Positions 17,820 to 26,299 are shown, numbered from the stretch's first letter. The stretch is DNA of 64,000 nucleotides from Aliivibrio sifiae (GCF_002954715.1 NZ_MSCP01000002.1:1249569-1313568), one strand, 5' to 3'. Translations and numbers: made by a program. The notes: a model not told the origin generated them from the letters alone.

Positions 17820-19694
17820 ATGTCTAATATTAAAAGCAGAAAAATTATGAACCGTAAAGGACTACCCGCTCTAGCACTACTGTTATCGCCGGCACTTTTT
17901 ACCTCTGTTGCGCTTGCTAATACTGACACTCAATCTACTGCTCCTGCGGTTGATTCTGTTGCTTCAATTGATGCAAAACTAACGAATAAGCGTAGTGAAG
18001 TTAAGCAGTTGGAAAACACAGTAACCAACAATCAAAATCACCTTCGTGATTTACGTAATCAAAACGACGCGCTAGATAAAAAAGCAGACCAACTGGATGC
18101 TAAGCGTAAACTTGCTCAACGTAATTTGGATGAGCAATATAACCGTATGATTGATGATCCTGATCTTGATATCACACCTTTTCAAAAGCAATACCAAGAT
18201 TCTTGGAAAGAAGTAAAAGAGAACCAAGTGGCTAAACTTGCGATTCAACAAGATATCCAAGAGCAAAGTCGTGTACTAAAAGAAAGCAGTACTAAAAAAC
18301 AACGCTCTTTAGATGAGCTGGAAATTCTTGGTGAGTCTCGTCAAGAAGCTCGCGTTCTTCGCCTTCAAGAAGAATTAGCAGCGCAAGATACTCTAGATGT
18401 TGTTCATACTATTACTTGTAAAATGTCGATGACATTAGACGCTTGTGCAAGCCAAGGCAAAACACTAAGCATGCAAAAAGCAGTCAACAACTTCCAGCAA
18501 CAGCTGATCAACGGTTTCACCGAAATGGATACGGTAAAACAGCATGTTGATAGTGTGTCATTAAATATTCATGTATTAGATAGCGCTATTATCGACAGTG
18601 GTTTCAATGGTAGTAATCGTTACACAACGAAACTTCAAGCTTCTTTACGTGCTCGCCCAAATTCAACAGCTGCATGTCAACTGCTTGGTCTAGAAAACCG
18701 CTATTGTATCGAACAAGGCACAACTCAAGCGTCTAATGACAAGATCAAAAAAGAGAAGAAATGGGTTGGTATAACTATTCGCTCAAATCGTCATGGCGAT
18801 AATGTAACAGTAAACGGCGTTAATTACGGCAGCACTCCTGTTGATGTAATGCTTCCTGCTGGTCAGCACCAAGTTACTGTTGAAAAATCAGGATTCGAAC
18901 CATATAGTCGTCAAATGACGTTGTCTAAAGATATGACAGTTTGGGCTGAGCTTAAAACTCAAGAAAATCGCCCAAAACCTGGTAAGAAATTTGCTGACCT
19001 TTTAACTAATAACCAACAAGCACCTCAAATGGTTGTGATTGGTTCTGGTAATTATCATATCGGTGAAAATGCAAAGCAAGATGTTAACATTTCAAAAGCA
19101 TACTCTATTGCAGCAACTCCAGTTACTGTAAACCAATTTAATGCATTTGTTGCGAGCACTGGCTACATCACTGAAGCTGAAAAAGGCGCTGGCTGTAACG
19201 CAATTAATGGTGGTGAAACAAAACGTCACCAAAACCAAAACTGGCGTAAACCTGGTTTTGAACAATCAAAAAATGCACCTGCTGTATGTATTTCTAAAAC
19301 GGATGCCGAAACTTACGCTAATTGGTTAACAAAACAAACTGGCTTTACTTACGCACTACCTTCTGAAGCACAATGGGAAGTTGCCGCTCGCGCTGGCAGT
19401 AAAGAAGCATATTGGTGGGGTTCAGATATCGGTTCTGGTAACGCGAATACTGGCTGGGGTGGTTCTTCTTGGGCAAACAAATCTACTTCACCTGTAGGCA
19501 GTTTTGGCGCTAACCCTTACGGTATTTACGATACTGCAGGTAACGTTTGGGAATGGACAAACACCACATCTGGCGTTGTCCGCGGTGGCGCATGGAACTT
19601 TGCACCAACAAAAGCAAAAGTATACGAATCTCTAGAATTATCACCATCAACAAGCGCTAACTACACAGGCTTCCGTGTGGTTCGTTCTTTGTAA
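17820..19694 (+). CDS. Exported coiled-coil / PEGA / SUMF1-domain protein
   Basis: 624 aa. Signal peptide (cleavage near VALA-NTD, residue about 34), long coiled coil (about 48-185), a linker with two Cys pairs (Cys200/Cys209; Cys286/Cys296), a PEGA domain (about 317-379, with VNGVNYGSTPVDVMLPAGQH), and a C-terminal formylglycine-generating-enzyme-like domain (about 401-624, with ETYANWLTKQTGFTYALPSE, YDTAGNVWEW, VRGGAWNF, GFRVVRS). The copper-binding Cys pair of true FGE just after the RGGSW-type motif is missing, so it is probably a binding or structural member. The start may be 17847 (second Met), which gives a more standard signal peptide. It has its own terminator and probably its own sigma-54 promoter. 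Confidence 0.85.
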   Translation: MSNIKSRKIMNRKGLPALALLLSPALFTSVALANTDTQSTAPAVDSVASIDAKLTNKRSEVKQLENTVTNNQNHLRDLRNQNDALDKKADQLDAKRKLAQRNLDEQYNRMIDDPDLDITPFQKQYQDSWKEVKENQVAKLAIQQDIQEQSRVLKESSTKKQRSLDELEILGESRQEARVLRLQEELAAQDTLDVVHTITCKMSMTLDACASQGKTLSMQKAVNNFQQQLINGFTEMDTVKQHVDSVSLNIHVLDSAIIDSGFNGSNRYTTKLQASLRARPNSTAACQLLGLENRYCIEQGTTQASNDKIKKEKKWVGITIRSNRHGDNVTVNGVNYGSTPVDVMLPAGQHQVTVEKSGFEPYSRQMTLSKDMTVWAELKTQENRPKPGKKFADLLTNNQQAPQMVVIGSGNYHIGENAKQDVNISKAYSIAATPVTVNQFNAFVASTGYITEAEKGAGCNAINGGETKRHQNQNWRKPGFEQSKNAPAVCISKTDAETYANWLTKQTGFTYALPSEAQWEVAARAGSKEAYWWGSDIGSGNANTGWGGSSWANKSTSPVGSFGANPYGIYDTAGNVWEWTNTTSGVVRGGAWNFAPTKAKVYESLELSPSTSANYTGFRVVRSL

Positions 19695-19711
19695 TTAATA
19701 GACACATTATT

Positions 19712-19744
19712 AAAAAAGCCGCTATAACTAGCGGCTTTTTTTAT
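19712..19744. terminator. Bidirectional terminator between SUMF1 gene and pilus operon
   Basis: 13-bp perfect stem AAAAAAGCCGCTA/TAGCGGCTTTTTT with loop TAAC and T-runs on both strands. It ends both converging transcription units. Confidence 0.92.
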
Positions 19745-19755
19745 ATGACGTCATA

Positions 19756-20637
19756 CTACTGAGCAAACAAACTCACAGTCATTACGTCTTGATAAATACC
19801 TGCTGTCGCATAAGGAGAAGGATGGTTTTCAACCCCTATTTTTAACGGTGTACCTTCTAAATTCGAAGCATTATACATCCGATATTCTACTGGTGTGTTT
19901 AATGACCTTCGTCGGCCATCAATAGTAATAAAATAAGGAATCGTACGATTAGGGATCTCTATATTCACAAGATTACCTTTATTTTCCGAAGCTAACCACA
20001 CTCTAACGCTAGAATTACTTTGCACGGTAAAATCTAATACGCGATGATTTCGCTTCGTTAAATTCCCCATATCAAGTCGTATACTGCTACCAGTGAAGCT
20101 TAATCCATTTTTTCCTTGACCATTAATTCGTACTTTTACATAAGGTTTAACGCTGTATTTAAATTGAGCATAACGTAATCGTTCTCGTCCTGCATAGTGA
20201 TTAATAGAAAAACCTAATTCACCACTGTATACCCCTGGTGATAATTGCCGCCCATTTGCTAAATACAACCAAAAACGAATACGACGTTTACCTAATGTTT
20301 TTAATACATACTGACCCTTACCATTTTTAGCTAACGGTATTCTTTTATCATCAGATAATGACGACACCACATCACTTTGTGGTCCTTTGATTATACGATC
20401 TCCTCCTCGCCCTAATGGCTCAATCTCAATCCATTGAACGCATGAAGATAAAGATTTGCTCAATTCAATATAAGCCGGAAACCACAAATCCCCTCGATCC
20501 CTTGCTGATGAGTTAACTGATGTATTTGATAGCGATACCGTCCATTCACCATCACATGCCTCCTCACTTTTTGCAGAAACAGAAAAGCATAAAATAAATG
20601 TTAAAATGATATTATATAAATTGAATGTATTACTCAT
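19756..20637 (-). CDS. Putative tip adhesin/minor subunit of the chaperone-usher pilus
   Basis: About 293 aa, with an N-terminal signal segment (ILTFILCFSVSAKS) and an all-beta look. I recognise no named family. The C-terminal part has pilin-like strands (LNTPVEYRMYNAS ... GIYQDVMTVSLFAQ), the last strand resembling a pilin-domain ending. ATG at 20637 overlaps the usher stop, so it is translationally coupled to the usher and is the distal gene of the operon, the usual place for an adhesin. The role is inferred from position and size. Confidence 0.65.
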   Translation of the reverse strand: MSNTFNLYNIILTFILCFSVSAKSEEACDGEWTVSLSNTSVNSSARDRGDLWFPAYIELSKSLSSCVQWIEIEPLGRGGDRIIKGPQSDVVSSLSDDKRIPLAKNGKGQYVLKTLGKRRIRFWLYLANGRQLSPGVYSGELGFSINHYAGRERLRYAQFKYSVKPYVKVRINGQGKNGLSFTGSSIRLDMGNLTKRNHRVLDFTVQSNSSVRVWLASENKGNLVNIEIPNRTIPYFITIDGRRRSLNTPVEYRMYNASNLEGTPLKIGVENHPSPYATAGIYQDVMTVSLFAQ

Positions 20638-23044
20638 CACATACCCCCGCACACGCTATACGAAGTACTCCTACATCAATGAGATTACTTTCTCCCCCAA
20701 TCACTTGAACCTTAATTGATGATGAATGTTTTATCCCATCTACCGTTAAGGTGTAACTTCCGGGAGTTAATCCTTGAATAAAGAAGCGTCCTTGTTTATT
20801 AGTAAAGATAGAAATAGCGATATCTTCACCTTTGATCTTTCCTTGATAATAAGTTAATGGGCTTCCATCAACGAACTGTAATATCCCTTTAATGGTATAA
20901 GACGCATCTGAGCCAATCTCCATAAAATGTCCAGTAGCAGCTCCAGGTATGAAGGTTATTTGACCTTCTCCCCAATCATAACCTAAAGGTGCATCTTTCA
21001 TATTATAATCAATGTGATTGCTAGAATAAGGTTGAGTTAATGGGTATAAACCATCAATTAACGATGTAGCTTGAGCTGTTGGCCTACCATCTTGGTCGAC
21101 ATCTAAATCTGCCGTATTCTTTGCTAGCGTTGGATGCAAACTAGAAACAACAAACGGACCAGAAGGTGCCCTTCCCCAACCGAGATGACCATCAACGATA
21201 CCTATTGCTGTGTTGGCTCTCAACGACGTCTGATAGGTATCATAATCTGTTGATTTTGAATTATTTCTCGTTATTTCAATTTCAGAACGATAGCGATTAG
21301 CGGTATAGCTTGCTAATACATTTTGCTTCTCTTGATGTTGATCATTTTCAATCTCGGCTCTTACGCCTATATCTCCTACTTTTTCAGAGCCTTCGTTGCT
21401 CAAATAAAAGCGAGACCTTTCATCTTTACCATTATAAGAAAGTCCAATTCTGTAATCATCATTTGAAGAATACCAACTCCAATCTACAGTAAATAACATC
21501 CGAGAATCTGGGTCGGTGTATCGTTCAGACTCTTCATATTCAACTCCGACACCAAGAGCTAAATTATTTTCCCGCCAATTAACTAAAGAAGAAGCTGTAA
21601 ATTCATTCTCTAATTCTGAAAAAGTTGTTAACTTTCCCGACAACGTAAAATCAAATTGTGAGTTTATTTGCCAATAATAATTACCTAAATACCGAATAAA
21701 TTTATTCATGTAATCGTTTTGAACCCAAGGCTGATTGGTAAAGTAATCTGAATGCTCGATAGCTAAACGTAAATTAGGCGATTGTGTTTCACCTCGACCA
21801 ATCACACTGTGTTCATAATCAATTGAGACAACATTACCTGTTTCTTGATCCTTAATATGACTCATAGAAAAACGTCCGGTGATATTTCCCCAATCACTAC
21901 TTAATGTCATTATACTGCCAATAACAACCCCATCATCGGAGCTTAATCCATTAGCACCAATGGTTAGCCAATCTAAGAAGCCGTATTCAACAAACCCTGT
22001 AGTCACCCACATATCACTATATTCAATACCACTCTCACCATAATTTAATGGCCGTCCCGTTGAAAATGAGTAATCAAACAACCCTCTTTCTAGTAAACGA
22101 CTATTATAAAATTGTGTGAATACCAATGTTTCTTGTTTACCAGAAAGGTAAGAAACATAGACAGTAATATCATTCGCACCATTACCTAGCATTAGCTTTT
22201 GTAAATTATATCGTCCGGGCTCAAGCCGACCACCAGATATCCTTTCTCCATTCACGTAAACATCAACATCGGCAGATTCTAAAAGAAACAGTTGTTGACT
22301 ACTTTCAGGACTAATATCTCTATTAGGTTGCAGATCAGCATAACGACTATCTATCGTAATACCCCCAATAGCCATGCTGCTTATATGGCCAGACTCTCCA
22401 GTCGAAACATCGCCGACAGAAACTCGCATTGGCGTGTTCGGTCTGTCATAAAATGCTTTCCATTCACCTCGATGGAAATCAGTACCTATTTCATTACTAT
22501 CAAGGTAGTTCGCCATTTGAACGTTAAGTCCATTAGAACCACCAATGTTCAGTTGTGATAGCCAATCTATAGAAGTAGAAGATTCTTGAAGTGAATCACT
22601 CCATACCGTGTCATAACGGACGTTGAGACTATTTAACCAAGCAAAACTTCCACTTTCTGATGGAATAAATAAAGGATATTGATTCGCTAAACTAATATTT
22701 TGTTCGGCCAAGGTTTCAGGGGAAATAAATAAGTCGATCACTAATGCTTCTTGATCCAATTTAGCAGATAGGCCGAACTTAGAGAGTAATTGAATACTAA
22801 CAAACCCACTATCATCTGTATTTTCACCCTCTAATTCTGTCCACCAATGATCACTTAATCGCTCCGAGAGTAAGTTTTTTAAGTCTGCCGTTGATAGCGC
22901 GGTTAGTGTCATGCCATCAACCAATACTGGTAATTGTCCTAATTCAGAATCACCATAAATAACAGGAAGAATGACATTAAATGCCGCTGTAGTGGGTAAT
23001 GATAAACACAGTAAAGAACAAAATAGCAGCATCAAACGACGCAT
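20630..23044 (-). CDS. Outer-membrane usher protein
   Basis: About 804 aa with a signal peptide (LLFCSLLCLSLPTTAAF). Usher layout: N-terminal chaperone-binding region, central beta-barrel with the plug (ADVDVYVNGERISGGRLEPG, FTQFYNSRLLERGLFDYSFS), and C-terminal carboxypeptidase-like domains (INGLYPLTQPY-type region, then GRFFIQGLTPGSYTLTVDG). It secretes and assembles pilus subunits. It looks closer to non-classical ushers than to Fim/Pap, but I did not place it in a clade. The start at 23044 follows GGAGAAGGTGTTT. Confidence 0.88.
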   Translation of the reverse strand: MRRLMLLFCSLLCLSLPTTAAFNVILPVIYGDSELGQLPVLVDGMTLTALSTADLKNLLSERLSDHWWTELEGENTDDSGFVSIQLLSKFGLSAKLDQEALVIDLFISPETLAEQNISLANQYPLFIPSESGSFAWLNSLNVRYDTVWSDSLQESSTSIDWLSQLNIGGSNGLNVQMANYLDSNEIGTDFHRGEWKAFYDRPNTPMRVSVGDVSTGESGHISSMAIGGITIDSRYADLQPNRDISPESSQQLFLLESADVDVYVNGERISGGRLEPGRYNLQKLMLGNGANDITVYVSYLSGKQETLVFTQFYNSRLLERGLFDYSFSTGRPLNYGESGIEYSDMWVTTGFVEYGFLDWLTIGANGLSSDDGVVIGSIMTLSSDWGNITGRFSMSHIKDQETGNVVSIDYEHSVIGRGETQSPNLRLAIEHSDYFTNQPWVQNDYMNKFIRYLGNYYWQINSQFDFTLSGKLTTFSELENEFTASSLVNWRENNLALGVGVEYEESERYTDPDSRMLFTVDWSWYSSNDDYRIGLSYNGKDERSRFYLSNEGSEKVGDIGVRAEIENDQHQEKQNVLASYTANRYRSEIEITRNNSKSTDYDTYQTSLRANTAIGIVDGHLGWGRAPSGPFVVSSLHPTLAKNTADLDVDQDGRPTAQATSLIDGLYPLTQPYSSNHIDYNMKDAPLGYDWGEGQITFIPGAATGHFMEIGSDASYTIKGILQFVDGSPLTYYQGKIKGEDIAISIFTNKQGRFFIQGLTPGSYTLTVDGIKHSSSIKVQVIGGESNLIDVGVLRIACAGVCDE

Positions 23045-23075
23045 AAACACCTTCTCCACCATCAGTGGTGAGTTT

Positions 23076-23735
23076 TTATTTCTCTACTAATTCAGTAACA
23101 GGAACACTCACGTTTTGGCCGGGAACCAAATAATGAAGAGGAATAAAAGGCTCAATTTGTTCCCATTTCCAAGTGTATGAATTGTCTTGCCATTTATTTT
23201 TAAATGAATGCTTACTAACCTCAATAACACTATTACCTAAATTATCAATTTTAAGTACTGGCTCTTCTTTTTCATTTAACAATATGCGACTTGCTATCTT
23301 CTCTTCTGCATTATGGGGAGAAACAAAAATTAACCCTCCAATCCTAAATAACATCTGAATACTGTCGTCCCCCATATCATCTTTTAGAGGTAATTGACTT
23401 ACTATTAACCGATATGATTCTGCAAACTTTTTAGGTGAACCAACATATTGAACCCTGATCGTTTGAGATGCCCCAGGAGCAATCATAGCTTGAGGAGGAA
23501 AAACAAAAATATCATCCGTATTGGTAAGTTCTTCAGGCTGTTCTCCACTAATCAATCTTTGATTAACGACGATCTCTACAGGAAGTTGTTGTAATGAAGT
23601 ATTTGTTATTTTAAAAAAACCAGATGTACTTTTCCCTGAATCACTAAAAAAATTAACCATAGGAAAAAGTTCAAACGAAGAAACTTGAAAAGAGCATAAA
23701 ACTATAAATAAAAAGGCATAACATTGTTTTTTCAT
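23076..23735 (-). CDS. Periplasmic pilus assembly chaperone
   Basis: About 219 aa, signal peptide (FLFIVLCSFQVSS), PapD-like two-domain immunoglobulin fold: SGFFKITNTSLQQLPVEIVV, VFPPQAMIAPGASQTIRVQY, and ESYRLIVSQLPL correspond to the F1, G1 and following strands. The PPQ..I.PG..Q..RV segment is typical of the non-classical (archaic-like) group. It lies between the major subunit and the usher. Starts at 23747 and 23735 are both possible; the latter gives a standard MKKQ signal peptide. Confidence 0.88.
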   Translation of the reverse strand: MKKQCYAFLFIVLCSFQVSSFELFPMVNFFSDSGKSTSGFFKITNTSLQQLPVEIVVNQRLISGEQPEELTNTDDIFVFPPQAMIAPGASQTIRVQYVGSPKKFAESYRLIVSQLPLKDDMGDDSIQMLFRIGGLIFVSPHNAEEKIASRILLNEKEEPVLKIDNLGNSVIEVSKHSFKNKWQDNSYTWKWEQIEPFIPLHYLVPGQNVSVPVTELVEK

Positions 23736-23785
23736 AACAGATCTCATTGGGGAGTAGATTTACTCCCCAAACAACGAAGAGTAAA

Positions 23786-24292
23786 TTACATATGGAATAA
23801 ACTTACGTACATTGCACCATTGTATGCACCATGACGCGCACCTTTCTGCGGTGATGACTTAATCGTTAATTCATGTCGATCAGACATTGATTTATTGATG
23901 TCATTACTAATATCAATAACTTGGTCAATACGTGTAAAAACTGTGTCAGCAGTATTTGTAACTTCATCGCCATTGAACTTATACGTCATTGGAATCACGT
24001 CACCATTACCATTTTTAAATTGGAAGCCATCAATAACTAGCTTTCCTTTGCTGCCATACGAGTTACACCATGCTTTAAATGCGAATGTTTTAGTGTCTGA
24101 TTTTTTTTCCAGATCAAAAGTTAATGTTTCTAAGTTTTTATTCGCACGCATTTCACAGCGTTTTGGAACTTCACCATTAAATTTTACATAAAAATCTGCA
24201 CGACCTTCATCACTACCGACAACCCACGCACTTGCGCTTGCTCCAGTTGAGCATAATAATGCTAGCGCAACGCCACCAATTAAACGGTTCAT
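23786..24292 (-). CDS. Probable major pilus subunit
   Basis: 168 aa. Signal peptide MNRLIGGVALALLCSTGASA, then a small beta-rich domain with two cysteines (Cys in KRCEMRAN and AFKAWCNSYG) likely to form the pilin disulfide, ending ...NGAMYVSLFHM. It is the first gene of the operon, with a good ribosome site (AAGGAAAAGTT); the reading frame runs open upstream to 24469 but homology-like features begin at 24292. Pilin assignment comes from operon order, signal peptide, size and disulfide pattern. Confidence 0.7.
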   Translation of the reverse strand: MNRLIGGVALALLCSTGASASAWVVGSDEGRADFYVKFNGEVPKRCEMRANKNLETLTFDLEKKSDTKTFAFKAWCNSYGSKGKLVIDGFQFKNGNGDVIPMTYKFNGDEVTNTADTVFTRIDQVIDISNDINKSMSDRHELTIKSSPQKGARHGAYNGAMYVSLFHM

Positions 24293-24322
24293 AACTTTTC
24301 CTTCCCTAGTTGACTTATTTTG

Positions 24323-24342
24323 TACAATCCAAGGTGATTGTA
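24323..24342. promoter_or_regulatory. Palindromic operator-like site upstream of pilus operon
   Basis: TACAATC-CAAGGT-GATTGTA, perfect 7-bp arms with a 6-base spacer, 31 bases before the major-subunit ATG. A second repeat, ATAGGCCA (24378-24385) and TGGCCTAT (24420-24427), is further upstream. Both are candidates for binding by the adjacent regulator. Confidence 0.45.
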
Positions 24343-24437
24343 TGCGGTCAATATAAGGGGCAAAGATAAAATAAAACATAGGCCAAATGGCCAGTTTGGT
24401 ACTTAAAGCAGTGTATTTATGGCCTATATTGAGAAAT

Positions 24438-25097
24438 TTAAGAACTACTATATTCTGAAATATTATCAACTAATAATGAACTGAGTTGACTACGGCTATG
24501 CTTACCTGTTTTTAATAAAATATTTGAGACATGACATTTTATTGTGCTCGGACTTACGCACATCTTTAATGCAATTTCTTTATTACTAAGTCCTTGTAAC
24601 AAAGACAAAAATATCTGCTGCTCTCTTTGAGTAAGTTTATATTTCGCAGCTAAGATATTGACTGAACTTCCAGAATGATTACCAACTCTAATTATCTGCC
24701 TAAGAGATAAGGAAAGTGCTTCTCGGCTAAACCATAATTCACCATCAATTATGGTTCGTATCGCTTTAGGTAGCATCTCAATTGTATATTCAGAAACAAT
24801 TAAACCAGAGAAGCCTAAGGCGATTAAGCCAGGACAAGCCTCAATATCAGCGCTTTCCCCATTCACGATTAACCACTCTCCGCCTCTAGCCCCTGGAGAT
24901 ACCAATTTTAAGCAAGGGCTACCAAGTGTTTCTTTATCATAAATAACAATAGCTATATCTGATAAATCCCATAACTCATCAATTGTCTTTACATGATAAA
25001 AAGCGGAATCACTAAAAATTCGAGAAAGCCCACCTTTCATTGCGTCAGCCCATCCAACATTCTCTGAAACAATATATATTTCACTAGATTTAGTCAT
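24438..25097 (-). CDS. LuxR/VpsT-like regulator with c-di-GMP motif
   Basis: 219 aa. A receiver-like N-terminal domain (about 1-120) without the usual phospho-acceptor context and a C-terminal LuxR helix-turn-helix (about 150-212: LTQREQQIFLSLLQGLSNKEIA ... SPSTIKCHVSNILLKTG, seen in pieces). Residues 122-125 are WFSR, which fits the W[F/L/M][T/S]R c-di-GMP-binding motif of Vibrio VpsT. It lies just upstream of the pilus operon on the same strand. I infer a VpsT/CsgD-type activator that links c-di-GMP to pilus production. Confidence 0.85.
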   Translation of the reverse strand: MTKSSEIYIVSENVGWADAMKGGLSRIFSDSAFYHVKTIDELWDLSDIAIVIYDKETLGSPCLKLVSPGARGGEWLIVNGESADIEACPGLIALGFSGLIVSEYTIEMLPKAIRTIIDGELWFSREALSLSLRQIIRVGNHSGSSVNILAAKYKLTQREQQIFLSLLQGLSNKEIALKMCVSPSTIKCHVSNILLKTGKHSRSQLSSLLVDNISEYSSS

Positions 25098-25622
25098 GAC
25101 CGTCCGTGTATGTGTAAATAAATTAAAATATCATTGAGGCATACTAATAAAAATTTAGTCATATTTATGACCTTTAAAATCAATACTACAACGCTGAAAA
25201 CAACATAATGCCAAATATAAAAAACTAATCATTACAAAGATATATTTTGCTAATTCTATCCATTAAAAAATTGAAGTCAGCCGCAGACATTGATGATATA
25301 AAGCACTATATATCAATGATATAATTAACATTAAGCCAATAACATATTTCTTCATAATAGTTCAACATTAGATTTGGTAAGTATAATTTACTCTTTAACC
25401 CTTTCTCTTTATTTCCATAAAAACCCACTTTAATGCTTAACGGAAGTTTTGTTATGAACTCAATAAAAAGTAGATTTTTTTACTCATTATCAGTTAGCAT
25501 CTCTCTGGTTAATACTCTATTTTTAAATATGAAAGCGTTACCGCTCTCCATCATGCAGTAAAAAAACACAATAAAAATACCTTAAAAATTAATGTGTTTT
25601 AAATTTTTAGAGAGGACTCGTA
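25098..25622. other. 525-bp non-coding region between the VpsT-like and repeat-protein genes
   Basis: Very A/T-rich. It contains an imperfect palindrome at 25288-25318 (CATTGATGATAT / ATATATCAATG), promoter room for both divergent genes, and one weak small ORF at 25454-25561. No RNA gene recognised. Confidence 0.5.
25454..25561 (+). CDS. Possible 35-aa hydrophobic peptide
   Basis: ATG at 25454 with GGAAG nine bases before it. The peptide begins MNSIKSRFFYSLSVSISLVN and continues hydrophobic to TAA. It looks like a signal peptide without a mature protein, so it may be a gene remnant or a chance ORF. Confidence 0.2.
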   Translation: MNSIKSRFFYSLSVSISLVNTLFLNMKALPLSIMQ

Positions 25623-26105
25623 GTGAAGAAAATGGATGCTCCACTTGATATGGTTAATGGAGCTAAATTCAAAACAAACAAACACGGCTATGTCACTGTT
25701 GTCGATTATTATAACTGCCATACCGTAATTGTCGCTTTTGATAACACCGGTAATGTCAGGGCGATTAGTGCAGCAAAATTGCGAAGTGGTTTAGTCACAG
25801 ATCGTACCGTTCCACCAGAATCAATTATGGTAGGTGAGCAATTTGAATCAGCTAAACATGGTTTACTTACCATCACTCAAGTGGAATCAGACAACATTGT
25901 GGTGTTAACAACCGTCAATGGTGAAGAAATTCGAATGCTTCTGCCAACCGTCCAAAAAATGAAGGATAAGCTAGAGCAACTTAATGCAGCAAGAAATACA
26001 CAAAAATCACCAGCATCATTAAGCGATCTCACTAAGCGAAATAAAAAGACAAAAGAAATTAATAATATGTTTAATAAGATATTGAAAGATTACGGTAAAT
26101 ATTAA
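25623..26105 (+). CDS. Tandem-repeat protein with phage-like repeat, GTG start
   Basis: 160 aa, GTG start behind AGAGAGGA. Two tandem copies: residues about 12-65 (GAKFKTNKHGYVTVVDY ... VIVAFDNTG ... LRSGLVTDRTVPPE) and about 69-112 (GEQFESAKHGLLTITQVE ... IVVLTTVNG). The pattern GxxFxTxxxGxxxVxxYxNxxxVxVxFxxTG...RxGxVxDxxxP is one I know from phage-encoded and HNH-endonuclease-associated proteins. The second copy is more degenerate. The C-terminal 50 residues are charged and helical. No nuclease motif is present. Function unknown. Confidence 0.7.
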   Translation: MKKMDAPLDMVNGAKFKTNKHGYVTVVDYYNCHTVIVAFDNTGNVRAISAAKLRSGLVTDRTVPPESIMVGEQFESAKHGLLTITQVESDNIVVLTTVNGEEIRMLLPTVQKMKDKLEQLNAARNTQKSPASLSDLTKRNKKTKEINNMFNKILKDYGKY

Positions 26106-26254
26106 ACCTATTTAATATCTATATTAATGGTGATGATTAAATATCATCGCCACTTCCCTTCTCCTCCCTCTTTCCATTTTTGATAATTGATATTTATAAA
26201 AGTTATTTTCTATAAATTATTAACTTTACAACTATCAATAACCTCCCCAATAAT

Positions 26255-26299
26255 AGATCTGCATCACAATCTCATTCTCGCTTTGTGATTCAGATCTTA
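26255..26299. promoter_or_regulatory. 15-bp inverted repeat and CRP-like site upstream of the PTS operon
   Basis: AGATCTGCATCACAA (26255-26269) and TTGTGATTCAGATCT (26283-26297) are inverted copies with one mismatch and a 13-base spacer. The right arm contains TGTGA-N6-TCTTA (26284-26299), 8 of 10 matches to the CRP consensus. It is about 90 bases before the IIB start, where a catabolite activator or local repressor would sit. Confidence 0.5.

Noticed and set aside
17820-19694. Sulfatase-maturing formylglycine-generating enzyme
   Set aside because: The C-terminal domain belongs to the superfamily but the copper-binding cysteines are missing and no sulfatase gene is nearby.
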